A DNA stretch of 64,000 nt, taken from positions 1 to 64,000 of the forward strand of contig DATAID010000043.1 of assembly GCA_036262835.1 (NCBI GenBank), in the 5' to 3' direction. The stretch comes from RBG-16-66-20 sp036262835 (GTDB taxonomy: Bacteria; Pseudomonadota; Gammaproteobacteria; Burkholderiales; SG8-39). Every line of letters begins with the position of its first letter. The first letter of the stretch is position 1. The translations under genes and the position numbers were made by a program. Under the pieces are notes generated by a model, which did no database searches, had not been told where the DNA came from, and saw only the letters and a list, made by a program, of their open reading frames with translations. Positions 17,498 through 26,294 of this stretch are shown piece by piece.

Positions 17498-18292
17498 GTG
17501 AAACGGCTCGCCGTCGTCCTCGCCGCCGCCTTTTTCAGCCTGCCTGCGCCCGCGCAGGACGCGAAAAAGGAGATCGAGAAGTACCAGCGCATGATCAACG
17601 ATTCGAGCCCGGCGGAGCTCTTCGAGCTCGAGGGCGAGTCGCTCTGGAAGAAGCCGCAAGGACCGCGCAACGTGTCGCTCGAGCGCTGCGACCTCGGCAT
17701 GGGGCCGGGCGTGCTGAAAGGCGCCTATGCCCATCTGCCGCGCTACTTCCAGGACACCGACCGGGTGATGGACCTGGAAACGCGGCTCCTGCACTGCATG
17801 ATGAGCCTGCAGGGCCGCAGCCGCGAGGAGGCCACCAGGCGCGTCTTCGGCAACGAGGACAAGCCCTCCGAGATGGAGCTTCTTTCGGCCTACATCGCCG
17901 GTGAGTCGCGCGGCGTGCCGATGCAGCCGGGCACGAAGCACCCCAAAGAGATCGCCGCCTACGAGCTCGGCCGCAAGCTCTTCTTCTTCCGCACCGGTCC
18001 CTGGGACTTCTCGTGCGCGAGCTGCCACGGCGAAGAAGGCAAGCGCATTCGCATGCAGGACCTGCCGGTGCTCTCGGAGCCCGCCTCGGCGCGGCCGGTG
18101 GTCGCCACCTGGCCCGCCTACCGCGTCTCGAACAGCCAGTTCAAGACCATGCAGTGGCGCATCAACGACTGCTATCGCCAGATGCGCATGCCCGAGCCGA
18201 ATTTCGCCTCGGAGCTCACCAATGCGGTCAACCTGTTCCTCACTACGACCGGCCAGGGCGAGCCCTACCGCGGCCCGGGGACCAAGCGATGA
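17498..18292 (+). CDS. soxA: Monohaem SoxA, L-cysteine S-thiosulfotransferase subunit
   Basis: SoxA is the catalytic cytochrome c subunit of SoxAX, which attaches thiosulfate to SoxY. The 264-residue protein has a signal peptide (about 1-19), a single haem site CASCH at 173-177, and the conserved active-site haem ligand Cys225 in INDCYRQMRMP. Cys64 and Cys100 stand where diheme SoxA has a first haem region and may form a disulfide, so this looks like the monohaem type. GTG start at 17498. The stop overlaps the soxX start (ATGA). Confidence 0.95.
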   Translation: MKRLAVVLAAAFFSLPAPAQDAKKEIEKYQRMINDSSPAELFELEGESLWKKPQGPRNVSLERCDLGMGPGVLKGAYAHLPRYFQDTDRVMDLETRLLHCMMSLQGRSREEATRRVFGNEDKPSEMELLSAYIAGESRGVPMQPGTKHPKEIAAYELGRKLFFFRTGPWDFSCASCHGEEGKRIRMQDLPVLSEPASARPVVATWPAYRVSNSQFKTMQWRINDCYRQMRMPEPNFASELTNAVNLFLTTTGQGEPYRGPGTKR

Positions 18293-18906
18293 AGGGGGCC
18301 TTGCAACTGTGCATGTTTGCGGCGCTCGCGGCCTGCAGCGGCCTGCCTGAAAAAAAACATTTCGACGAAAAAGACTTCGGCGAAATTGAAGCGCTGATGA
18401 TGCGCGACTTCCATCCGCGCGGCAGCGCGAAGATGGACCGCATCGCGCCCGATGCGCTGCAGAAGGCGTGCAACCTCGCCGACAACGCGCCCTCGCCCGA
18501 AGCGGCGAAGGCGCTCGAAGCCCAGCAGTTTTCGACGATCAAGTTCCCCTCGGGCAACCTGATGGGTGACTGGAAAAACGGCCAAAAGATCGCGCAGAGC
18601 GGGCGCGGCCTGCAGTGGAACGACAAGCCGGGCGCCGCCGGCGGCGGCGGTTGCTATAACTGCCACCAGCTCTCGCCGCAGGAGGCGTCCTACGGCACGC
18701 TGGGGCCGAGCCTCCTCGGCTTCGGCAAGCAGCGCGGCACGAGCCTCGAGATGCAGCGCTACGCCTACGGGCGCGTCTACAACGCCAAGGCCTACAACGC
18801 CTGCTCGCAGATGCCGCGCCTGGGCTACTCGGGCACGCTGACCGAGCAGCAGATCAAGGACGTCGTCGCCTACCTGCTCGACCCGGCCTCGCCCGTCAAC
18901 CGGTAG
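18289..18906 (+). CDS. soxX: SoxX cytochrome c, predicted lipoprotein
   Basis: SoxX is the electron-accepting cytochrome c subunit of SoxAX. The 205-residue protein has a short leader ending in a lipobox LAAC (Cys16), so it is predicted to be lipid-anchored rather than soluble. The haem motif CYNCH is at 122-126 and the likely distal ligand is Met175 in SQMPRLG. An extended N-terminal region (about 20-110) precedes the cytochrome domain. An A8 run (18350-18357) follows the lipobox. No soxB, soxCD or soxVW is seen in the window. Confidence 0.93.
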   Translation: MKGALQLCMFAALAACSGLPEKKHFDEKDFGEIEALMMRDFHPRGSAKMDRIAPDALQKACNLADNAPSPEAAKALEAQQFSTIKFPSGNLMGDWKNGQKIAQSGRGLQWNDKPGAAGGGGCYNCHQLSPQEASYGTLGPSLLGFGKQRGTSLEMQRYAYGRVYNAKAYNACSQMPRLGYSGTLTEQQIKDVVAYLLDPASPVNR

Positions 18907-18926
18907 CGGCGTAGTACCCTCCCCGC

Positions 18927-19889
18927 ATGAAGGTCCTCGTCACGGGAGGCGCGGGCTACATCGGCTCGCACATGGTGAAGCTGCTCGGCGAGCGCGGCCA
19001 CGCGGTCGTCGTCGTCGACGATCTTTCCACCGGCCATCGCGACGCGGTCCTCGCCGGCCGCTTCGTCGAAGGCAACGTCGGCGACAAGGCGCTCACGACC
19101 TCGCTGCTTGCGGAAGAGAACATCGAGGCGGTCGTCCACTTTGCCGGCTCGAGCCTCGTCGCCGAATCGGTCGCCAATCCGGACAAATACCGGCGCAACA
19201 ACGTGGACAACACGCGCGCGCTCCTCGAGGCGATGCAGGCCGCGCGCGTCGACAAGCTCGTTTTTTCCTCGAGCGCCGCCGTCTACGGCGAGCCGAGGCA
19301 CCTGCCGATCGAGGAGTCGCACCCCACCGAGCCGCTCAATCCCTACGGCGAGTCCAAGCTCGCGATCGAGCGCGCGCTCGGCGCGACAAACCATCTTCGC
19401 CACGTCAGCCTGCGCTACTTCAACGCCGCGGGCGCCGACCCGGGCGGCGAGCTCGGCGAGCGGCACGATCCGGAGACGCACCTCATCCCGATGGTGCTGC
19501 AGGCGGCCTCGGGCCGAAGGAAGGACGTCGGCATCTACGGCTCGGACTATCCGACGCGCGACGGCACCTGCGTGCGCGACTACGTGCACGTGACCGATCT
19601 CTGCGAGGCGCACCTGCTCGCGCTCGACTGGCTCGCGCGCGGCGGCGAAAAGGAGACCTTCAACCTCGGCACCGGCACGGGCGCGACCGTGCTCGAGGTA
19701 ATCGAGGAAGCGCGGCGCCAGAGCGGCCGCGACTTCCCGGCGAGGCGCGAGGCGCGCCGCGCGGGCGACCCGGCCTCGCTCGTCGCCGGCCGCGCGCGCG
19801 CCGAGCGCGTCCTCGGCTGGCGGCCCCGGCGCTCCGACCTCGCGAGCATCGTTCGCGACGCCTGGCGCTGGGAGCAGCGGCAGCGCTAA
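18927..19889 (+). CDS. galE: UDP-glucose 4-epimerase
   Basis: This SDR-family enzyme interconverts UDP-glucose and UDP-galactose (or the N-acetyl forms) for surface glycan synthesis. The NAD-binding loop GGAGYIG is at 7-13, the catalytic Ser in SSSAAVYG near 114-121, and the Tyr140-xxx-Lys144 pair in YGESK. At 320 residues it is a normal GalE length. It sits 17 bases before the polysaccharide exporter genes and is probably the first gene of that operon. Confidence 0.93.
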   Translation: MKVLVTGGAGYIGSHMVKLLGERGHAVVVVDDLSTGHRDAVLAGRFVEGNVGDKALTTSLLAEENIEAVVHFAGSSLVAESVANPDKYRRNNVDNTRALLEAMQAARVDKLVFSSSAAVYGEPRHLPIEESHPTEPLNPYGESKLAIERALGATNHLRHVSLRYFNAAGADPGGELGERHDPETHLIPMVLQAASGRRKDVGIYGSDYPTRDGTCVRDYVHVTDLCEAHLLALDWLARGGEKETFNLGTGTGATVLEVIEEARRQSGRDFPARREARRAGDPASLVAGRARAERVLGWRPRRSDLASIVRDAWRWEQRQR

Positions 19890-19906
19890 CCCCGTAAAAT
19901 CGTTGC

Positions 19907-20779
19907 ATGAAAATGAAGCCGGACCGCGGCATCGAGGGCGCGATGCGCGTCTACTCGGCGGCGCCGGCGTTGCTCGCGCCCGGCGTCCTGCTGCGCGACA
20001 TGGTGCGCGACTTCAAGCTGTCGATCGCGCTCGGCTGGCAACTCGCGGCGCGCGATCTCAAGGCACAGTATCGCCAGAGCCTGCTCGGCTATCTCTGGGC
20101 GCTACTGCCACCGCTCCTCGTCGCGGCGAGCTTCATCGCGCTCAAGGCGGGCGGGGTGTTCTCGGCCGAATCGATCGGCGTCCCCTACGGCGTCTACGTC
20201 ATCATCGGCACGCTGCTGTGGCAGATTTTTGCCGACGCCGTGGTCGCGCCGCTGCGCCTGGTGATCGCCAGCCGCGAGATGCTCGTCCGCGTCAACTTCC
20301 CGCGCGAGGCGATCGTTCTCGCCGGACTCTTCGTGACTTTCTTCGGCGCACTCGTTCGCCTCGCAGTCGCGGTGCCGATCCTTGTTTACTACCAGGTCGA
20401 GCCCACGCTCGACCTCCTCTACGTGCCCTTCGGCGTGCTCTCGCTCATCCTCGCCGGGACATGCGTCGGTCTGCTGGTGACGCCGGTCGGCGTCTTGTAC
20501 CGCGACGTCGAGAAAGCACTGCCCGCACTCCTCATGCTCTGGCTGCTGCTCACTCCGGTCGCCTACCCGATCGCGACGGCGGCGGGCGAGCCCGGCTGGC
20601 TCGCCTTCAACTTCGCCTCGCCGCTCCTCGAAGCCGCGCGCAGCGCGCTCATCGGCGGCGCGCCGATTGCGTGGAGCACCCTGGCGGTCGTGAATGGCGC
20701 CGTGCTGCTCGCGCTGCTAGCAGGCTGGCTTCTGCTGCGGCTCGCGGCCCCGCACCTGGTCGCCCGGCTGGGCATCTGA
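19907..20779 (+). CDS. wzm: Polysaccharide ABC transporter permease
   Basis: This ABC-2 type inner-membrane permease exports a completed lipid-linked polysaccharide. The 290-residue protein has a cytoplasmic N-terminus containing the family segment LAARDLKAQYRQSLLGYLWALLPP and six hydrophobic segments. It pairs with the ATPase 10 bases downstream. This indicates an ABC-dependent (not Wzy-dependent) O-antigen or capsule-like pathway. Confidence 0.93.
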   Translation: MKMKPDRGIEGAMRVYSAAPALLAPGVLLRDMVRDFKLSIALGWQLAARDLKAQYRQSLLGYLWALLPPLLVAASFIALKAGGVFSAESIGVPYGVYVIIGTLLWQIFADAVVAPLRLVIASREMLVRVNFPREAIVLAGLFVTFFGALVRLAVAVPILVYYQVEPTLDLLYVPFGVLSLILAGTCVGLLVTPVGVLYRDVEKALPALLMLWLLLTPVAYPIATAAGEPGWLAFNFASPLLEAARSALIGGAPIAWSTLAVVNGAVLLALLAGWLLLRLAAPHLVARLGI

Positions 20780-20789
20780 CGGATCGGCC

Positions 20790-22019
20790 GTGACCGAGCC
20801 GCTGATTTCAGCACGCGGGCTGGGCAAGAAGTTCTGCATGAACTTCCGCCGCTCGCTCTACTACGGCATGCAGGACGTGCTCGCGGAAGTGCTCTGCCTC
20901 TCGGGCGCCACGGAGCGCCTGCGCAACGGGGAATTCTGGGCGCTCGAGGACGTGAACTTCGATCTTCAGCCCGGCGAAAGCCTCGGCATCGTCGGCCGCA
21001 ACGGCGCCGGCAAGAGCACGCTGCTCAAGCTCGCCGCCGGCATCATCAAGCCCGACCGCGGCCGGCTAGCGATCCGCGGCCGGGTCGGCGCGCTGATCGC
21101 GCTCGGCGCCGGATTCAACCCGCTTCTGACGGGGCGCGAAAACATCTATGCGGCCTGCATGGTCTACGGCCACAGCCGGCGTGAGATCGACGAGCTGGTC
21201 GGGGAGATCGTCGACTTCGCCGGCTTGCGCGAATTCATCGACATGCCGGTGCAGAACTACTCGAACGGCATGTACGCGCGGCTCGGCTTCGCCGTCGCGG
21301 TGCAAATGGAGCCGGATGTCATGCTCGTCGACGAGGTGCTCGCCGTCGGCGACTCGGCCTTCCAGCGCAAATGCTTCGATCGCATCTACAAGATGCAGGC
21401 TCAGGGCACCTCGTTTGTGATCGTCTCGCACAACCCCTACCAGATCGAGCGTCTTTGCCAGAAGGCCACCGTGCTCGACCACGGCCGGCTGTCGCCGCTT
21501 CTCGAGGGCAAGGACGCCGTCGCGCTCTACCACGAGCTCACCCAGGCGGATCTCGCGCCCGGCTCGAGCACCGCGCTCATGTCGCGGGAAGGCACGCACG
21601 AACTCTACTTCGAGAGGGTCGCGCTCGAGGGACCGGGCGTCTCCCTCGACGGGACAGTCGTCTCGATGGGCTCGCTGACTATCGTCGCCGACATCGTAGC
21701 GACCAAGCCCCTGTCCAACGTGCGTTTCCGGCTGGAGGTCTGCGGGGCGGACAATTCGGTCGTCAGCATGGTGACGACCATCGGCCTGAGCGAGTCGAGG
21801 ACCTTCGACGGCAAGCATCGAGTCGCCTTCACGCTCGACCCGTGCCAGCTGACCTCGGGCTGGTATTACCTGAACGCGGTGGCCGTCGACCGCCACCTGC
21901 GCCTGGATGCGTGGCAGCGCGCGGCGGAATTCAAGGTGGTGCTGAAGCAGGAGGCGGCGCGCAACCTCACCTCGGACAATGGCGCCTTCGTCAGTTCCGG
22001 GCGCTGGACGTTCAGCTAG
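20790..22019 (+). CDS. wzt: Polysaccharide ABC transporter ATPase with C-terminal glycan-binding domain
   Basis: This 409-residue Wzt-type ATPase has Walker A GRNGAGKST at 69-77, signature NYSNGMYARL at 156-165, Walker B LVDEVLAVGD and switch His214. Residues about 260-409 form a beta-rich extension of the kind that, in Wzt of E. coli O8/O9a, recognises the modified non-reducing end of the polysaccharide before export. That fits the two methyltransferases downstream as possible chain-terminating enzymes. GTG start at 20790. Confidence 0.93.
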   Translation: MTEPLISARGLGKKFCMNFRRSLYYGMQDVLAEVLCLSGATERLRNGEFWALEDVNFDLQPGESLGIVGRNGAGKSTLLKLAAGIIKPDRGRLAIRGRVGALIALGAGFNPLLTGRENIYAACMVYGHSRREIDELVGEIVDFAGLREFIDMPVQNYSNGMYARLGFAVAVQMEPDVMLVDEVLAVGDSAFQRKCFDRIYKMQAQGTSFVIVSHNPYQIERLCQKATVLDHGRLSPLLEGKDAVALYHELTQADLAPGSSTALMSREGTHELYFERVALEGPGVSLDGTVVSMGSLTIVADIVATKPLSNVRFRLEVCGADNSVVSMVTTIGLSESRTFDGKHRVAFTLDPCQLTSGWYYLNAVAVDRHLRLDAWQRAAEFKVVLKQEAARNLTSDNGAFVSSGRWTFS

Positions 22020-22024
22020 CCGGA

Positions 22025-22738
22025 ATGGACGCGAACAACCGGCGCTATTGCATCAAGCCGGACTACCAGCCGAACCTGGCCGCCGGCGCCGGACGCGGAG
22101 GAGCGCCGTACTGGACGCCCGAGCGGATACGCCTTGCCACGCGCTTCCAGTACGACGTCTACCGGATCGCGGCGGGGCTTCTGAGCGAGCCGGGCGTCTC
22201 CTCCGTCCTCGACGTCGGCTCGGGGCCGCCCGCGAAGCTCGCTTCGCTCCTGCCCGCAAAACCGCTCGCCATCCACCTCGTCGATCAGGCCGAGGCCGCG
22301 CCGTTCGCCGCGCAGATGCTTCCCGCGGCGAGCTTTACCGCAGCCGACCTGGAGACAATCGACGCCGATCTCGGCCGGCGCTTCGACCTGGTGATCTTCG
22401 CTGACGTCGTCGAGCACCTGCGCAACCCCGACCCCTGCCTCGAGTTCATCCGGCGTCACCTTTCGCCCCAGGGAAGGCTGCTCATCTCCACGCCCGAGAG
22501 GGACATCCTGCGCGGCCGCGATTGCCGCGCGTGTCCGCATCCGGAACACGTGCGCGAATGGAACAGCGACGAGTTCGGACGATTTCTGGAAAGCCGCGGC
22601 TGGCGGATCGTCGAGCGGGGCAAAGTGCCGGCCCGGCGCACGCTTGCCCCGCTTCGCCTGCTCGGCGCGACGCTCGACGGCGCCGGGCTGGCACCCGCGT
22701 GGTACTCGTGCCAGTTCGCGCTATGCCGGCCGTCTTGA
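22025..22738 (+). CDS. SAM-dependent methyltransferase of the polysaccharide operon
   Basis: The 237-residue class I methyltransferase has SAM loop VLDVGSGPP near residues 61-69 and the acidic segment FDLVIFADVVEHLRNPDP typical of Methyltransf_11/23 members. Position directly after wzt suggests it modifies the exported glycan, perhaps as a terminal methyl cap. The CRACPHPEHVREW segment has two Cys, but no further motif is recognised. Confidence 0.8.
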   Translation: MDANNRRYCIKPDYQPNLAAGAGRGGAPYWTPERIRLATRFQYDVYRIAAGLLSEPGVSSVLDVGSGPPAKLASLLPAKPLAIHLVDQAEAAPFAAQMLPAASFTAADLETIDADLGRRFDLVIFADVVEHLRNPDPCLEFIRRHLSPQGRLLISTPERDILRGRDCRACPHPEHVREWNSDEFGRFLESRGWRIVERGKVPARRTLAPLRLLGATLDGAGLAPAWYSCQFALCRPS

Positions 22739-22816
22739 GCGGATGCTGCGCCTCTTTGAGGGAACGATCAGCGACGTTTCCTATTACGCCACCGCCGTTC
22801 GCATAGACTGATACGC

Positions 22817-24670
22817 ATGTGCGGCATCGTCGGCATGGTCGACTCAGGCGCCCCGATCGCGGCGAAGGACTTCGACCGGATGGTGGACAGTCTTTCGCAC
22901 CGCGGCCCCGACGGCCGCGGAGTGCAAAGCTTCGACGACGGCCGGGTTCGTCTCGGGCACCGGCGCCTCGCGATCATCGATCTTTCCGCCGCCGCGGCGC
23001 AACCGATGGCCGTCCCGGACGAAACGCTCTGGCTGACTTTCAACGGAGAGATCTACAACTTTCGCGCGCTGCGCGCCGAGCTGGAGAAGCTCGGCCATGC
23101 CTTCCGCACGCAATCGGACTCCGAGGTGATTCTGCAGGCCTACCGGCAGTGGGGGGAGCGCTGCGTCGAGCGCCTGCGCGGCATCTTCGCTTTCGCGCTC
23201 TGGAACCGGAGCGAGAGCAGCCTTTTCCTCGCCCGCGATCATTTCGGCGTCAAGCCGCTCTACTACGCGCGCTACGGTACGCGCTTCAGCTTCGCCTCCC
23301 AGCCCAAGGCGATCCTCGCCGACCCTTCGTTCAGACGCGAGATCGACCCGCAGGGGCTGCGCGATTTCTTCGCCTACGGCTTCGTGCCGCGCGAGCGCGG
23401 CGCGTTCAAGCACATCTACAAGCTCCCCGCCGGGCACTGCGCGACCCTCAAGGGCGAATCGCTGGCCATGCACTCCTATTGGCGCCTCGAGTACAAGCCC
23501 GACCTTACCGATCCGGCGGAGGCCTCGGCGCTCCTACGCGCCGGCCTCGCCGATGCCGTCGAGTCGAACCTCGTCTCCGATGTGCCGGTCGGCTGCTTTC
23601 TGAGCGGCGGCATCGACTCGAGCCTGCTGGTCGGCCTGGCCCATGATCGCCTGCCCGCGCTGCGTACATTTACGGTGGGATTCCATGAAAAGGATAGCGA
23701 CGAGCGCGACTACGCTCGACTGATCGCCAGGCACTTCGGCACTACGCATCGCGAAAGCGTGCTCGAGCGCGACGGCCTCAGCGAGCGACTTTGGGCGATG
23801 CAGGAATACTACGACGAGCCGTTCAATCCGGAAGGCCCGTTGCCCGCCATGGAGGTGGCGCGCCTCGCGAGGCGAAACGACACCGTGGTCGCGCTCGGCG
23901 GCGATGGCGCGGACGAAATGTTCGCGGGCTACCTGCGCTATGACGACTTCAACCGCCCGGATTGGGTACCTGGAATGCTCGCCCCGGCCTGGCGTCGCCT
24001 CGTCGGCGCGCGCCTGCGGGCCGCGAAAGCCTCCGATGCGGCGCGCTACTTCGCCTACGAGGGCGGCCTCACCGACGGGCAGCAGCGGCATCTGTTCACG
24101 GAGGCGTTCACGAAACAGCTGCCCGATCGAGCGGCCGATGTGATGGAGGAGATCTTTCCGGACGACGTCCCCGCGGTCACGGCCGCCCAGCTGACCGACA
24201 TGCACCTGTATCTCGTCGATCACATCCTGTGCAAGGTCGATCGAGCCTCCATGGCCTACGGCGTCGAGGCGCGCGTGCCCTTCCTCGACCCCGCGCTGGC
24301 GCAGATCGCCTTCCGCATCCCGCTCTCGATCCAGTACCGCCACGGGGAGCGGAAGGCGCTTTTGAAGAGCGTGGCGGCCGAGCGGCTGCCCGCCGCAGCG
24401 ATCACGACGCGCAAGAAGGGATTCAGCGCTCCGCTGCTCTCCTGGCTCGAGCCTCATCTGGACCGGTGGAACAGGACGCTGATAGACAAGGGCCTGCTCC
24501 GGGAGCTGGGCATCCTCGGGCCCGACTGGATGCCGCGCCTCGCCGCCCTCCGCGCCGGGCATCCGATCGGCGCGACGCGCGCCCGCTGGCTGCTGCTCGG
24601 CGCGGAGCTCTGGGCGCGCCGCTGGATCGCGGGCGCCACGGAAAATCCGATCGCCGAGGCCCCGGCGTGA
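22817..24670 (+). CDS. asnB: Asparagine synthetase (glutamine-hydrolysing)
   Basis: The 617-residue AsnB-type amidotransferase starts MCGIVGMVDSG, so Cys2 is the N-terminal glutaminase nucleophile. The ATP-pyrophosphatase loop SGGIDSS is at 263-269. The usual role is Asp to Asn with glutamine nitrogen. In surface-polysaccharide operons such proteins often amidate sugar uronic acids or amino-acid substituents instead; here that is an inference from context. It is preceded by a 78-base gap, the largest in this operon, which may contain an internal promoter. The stop overlaps the next start (GTGA). Confidence 0.9.
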   Translation: MCGIVGMVDSGAPIAAKDFDRMVDSLSHRGPDGRGVQSFDDGRVRLGHRRLAIIDLSAAAAQPMAVPDETLWLTFNGEIYNFRALRAELEKLGHAFRTQSDSEVILQAYRQWGERCVERLRGIFAFALWNRSESSLFLARDHFGVKPLYYARYGTRFSFASQPKAILADPSFRREIDPQGLRDFFAYGFVPRERGAFKHIYKLPAGHCATLKGESLAMHSYWRLEYKPDLTDPAEASALLRAGLADAVESNLVSDVPVGCFLSGGIDSSLLVGLAHDRLPALRTFTVGFHEKDSDERDYARLIARHFGTTHRESVLERDGLSERLWAMQEYYDEPFNPEGPLPAMEVARLARRNDTVVALGGDGADEMFAGYLRYDDFNRPDWVPGMLAPAWRRLVGARLRAAKASDAARYFAYEGGLTDGQQRHLFTEAFTKQLPDRAADVMEEIFPDDVPAVTAAQLTDMHLYLVDHILCKVDRASMAYGVEARVPFLDPALAQIAFRIPLSIQYRHGERKALLKSVAAERLPAAAITTRKKGFSAPLLSWLEPHLDRWNRTLIDKGLLRELGILGPDWMPRLAALRAGHPIGATRARWLLLGAELWARRWIAGATENPIAEAPA

Positions 24671-25341
24671 GCCTGCCCGACGCACTCGCGCGCTTTTCGA
24701 AGCGCCGCTCTCGGCGCAATCTCTACGCCTGGCTCGGCGACGCGATCGCGTCGCACCGCATCACCGAGGCAGCTCACGTTCTCAACGTCGGTGCGGGAGG
24801 CGACATCGCCGATGCGCTCAGCCGCGCCGGCGTGCGCGCGACTTCGATCGACATCGACGCGGCTCGCGCGCCCGACCGTGTCGCCGATCTGGAGACGCTC
24901 GAAGGTATCGGCGACAATTCCATCGATGCGATGTTGTGCCTCGAGGTGCTCGAGCACGTCCGCCGTCCCGAAGCGGCCGCGGCGGCGATCGGCCGCGTGC
25001 TGCGGCCGGGCGGGCTGCTCATCGGCTCGACGCCGTTCCTCCTCGGCATCCACGACCGGCCGCACGACTACTACCGCTACACCGCGCACGGGCTTCGCCA
25101 TCTGTTCGCCAATTTCGAGGCGCTCGAGCTCAGGGAGCGCAACGGCTACTTCGCGGCGGCAGCGGTCCTGATCACGCGGCGCTTCGTCGTCGGCGAAGCC
25201 GCGCAACGAAGGCTGGCGGCGATTCTGTCCCCGGTCATGATTCCGCTCTCGCTTGCGGTAGAGGCGCTGGACTGGGTTCTGCCCTCCGCAGATGGAACCA
25301 CCGGCTATTTCTTCGTCTTTCGCAAGCCGCCCGCCTCATGA
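24667..25341 (+). CDS. SAM-dependent methyltransferase
   Basis: This 224-residue class I methyltransferase has SAM-loop-like VLNVGAGGDI near residue 38 and the segment IDAMLCLEVLEHVRRP, then VLRPGGLLIGSTPF. There are no membrane segments except a weakly hydrophobic stretch near residues 180-200. GTG start at 24667 within the asnB stop. Probably a glycan-modifying enzyme of the same operon. Substrate unknown. Confidence 0.8.
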   Translation: MSLPDALARFSKRRSRRNLYAWLGDAIASHRITEAAHVLNVGAGGDIADALSRAGVRATSIDIDAARAPDRVADLETLEGIGDNSIDAMLCLEVLEHVRRPEAAAAAIGRVLRPGGLLIGSTPFLLGIHDRPHDYYRYTAHGLRHLFANFEALELRERNGYFAAAAVLITRRFVVGEAAQRRLAAILSPVMIPLSLAVEALDWVLPSADGTTGYFFVFRKPPAS

Positions 25342-26294
25342 CGAGCGAACGCAGCTGCCACCTGGTCCTGCGCGCCGCGGGGGAGCGCACGCAATCCGTT
25401 TCGATGAAGCTGGCAAGGCTCCAGCTTCCGTCCGGGGCAAGCCTATCCCTCGTGTCGGAGGTGCCCTTCGAATCAGCCTTGCGCGCGAGCTATGAAGAGG
25501 GTGTCCGTGCGGCAAAGCAGTGGACGATCACGCTCGACGCGGACGTCCTCCTCGGCGCGGACAGCATCTGCCGACTGCTCGACCTGGCGCTGAAAATGCC
25601 GTCGCATTTCTTCGAGCTGAAGGGCCGCATCTACGACAAGGTCACGGGCACCTGGCGCCCCGCCGGCCACCACGTTTACCGGACGGAATTGCTGCCGCGC
25701 GCCCTGCATCACATTCCGGCGCCGGGGCGGCAGCTGCAGCCCGAATACTTCACCACGCTGCAAATGTGGCGGATGGGCCATCCCTGCCGGCAGGAGGGCT
25801 TCGCTGTCGGCCTGCATGATTTCGAGCAGAGCTATTGCGACCTGTACCGCAAGGCGATCGTGCAATCCAGGAAGATGGCCGCGCGCGCGGGGGATCTGAT
25901 CGGCAGATGCGCGGAGCACCTCCATGACGATCCGGACTTCCTCGTGATCCTGAAGGGCCTCTGGGACGGGCTCATGACGAGGGAGAGCCTGGCCGTCGAC
26001 CGGCGGCAGTTTGCCGAGCGCGCCCTTGAGGCGCTGCGCGCGCTGGGGCTGGAGGAAAAAGCGGGCCTGGAAAACGAAGATCGTTTCATCGACGCCTTCC
26101 CCGGCATGCTCGCCGCGGTCGCTACGCGCCACCCGGTGCCCAGGCTTCTCGCCGCCACAGACCCGGGGCTGCCGGAGGCGGGCGTCAGCGCATGGGCAAA
26201 GGCTCGAGACCGCATCCAGCGGTACGGCCTCGTGCGAGGCAGCGTGTCCTCGTTCGGCGCGCTGCTCAAGCTGATCGGCGAGCGGCTGGATTGA
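25338..26294 (+). CDS. Putative glycosyltransferase-like protein with DAD motif
   Basis: The 318-residue protein has only one motif I recognise: WTITLDADVLLG near residues 55-66, which resembles the strand and DxD of GT-A glycosyltransferases. It lacks a clear N-terminal VSVVIP-type strand; the start reads MTSERSCHLVLRAAG. The rest (HDFEQSYCDLYRKA and a helical C-terminus) is not assignable. It is embedded between a methyltransferase (ATGA overlap) and a GT4 gene (TTGA overlap), so a role in glycan assembly is likely by context only. Confidence 0.6.
   Translation: MTSERSCHLVLRAAGERTQSVSMKLARLQLPSGASLSLVSEVPFESALRASYEEGVRAAKQWTITLDADVLLGADSICRLLDLALKMPSHFFELKGRIYDKVTGTWRPAGHHVYRTELLPRALHHIPAPGRQLQPEYFTTLQMWRMGHPCRQEGFAVGLHDFEQSYCDLYRKAIVQSRKMAARAGDLIGRCAEHLHDDPDFLVILKGLWDGLMTRESLAVDRRQFAERALEALRALGLEEKAGLENEDRFIDAFPGMLAAVATRHPVPRLLAATDPGLPEAGVSAWAKARDRIQRYGLVRGSVSSFGALLKLIGERLD

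Noticed and set aside
22739..22816. TTGAGG/TCCTAT promoter-like pair before asnB
   Set aside because: Spacing is 17 bases, but the -10 match is poor, so it is not listed as a feature.
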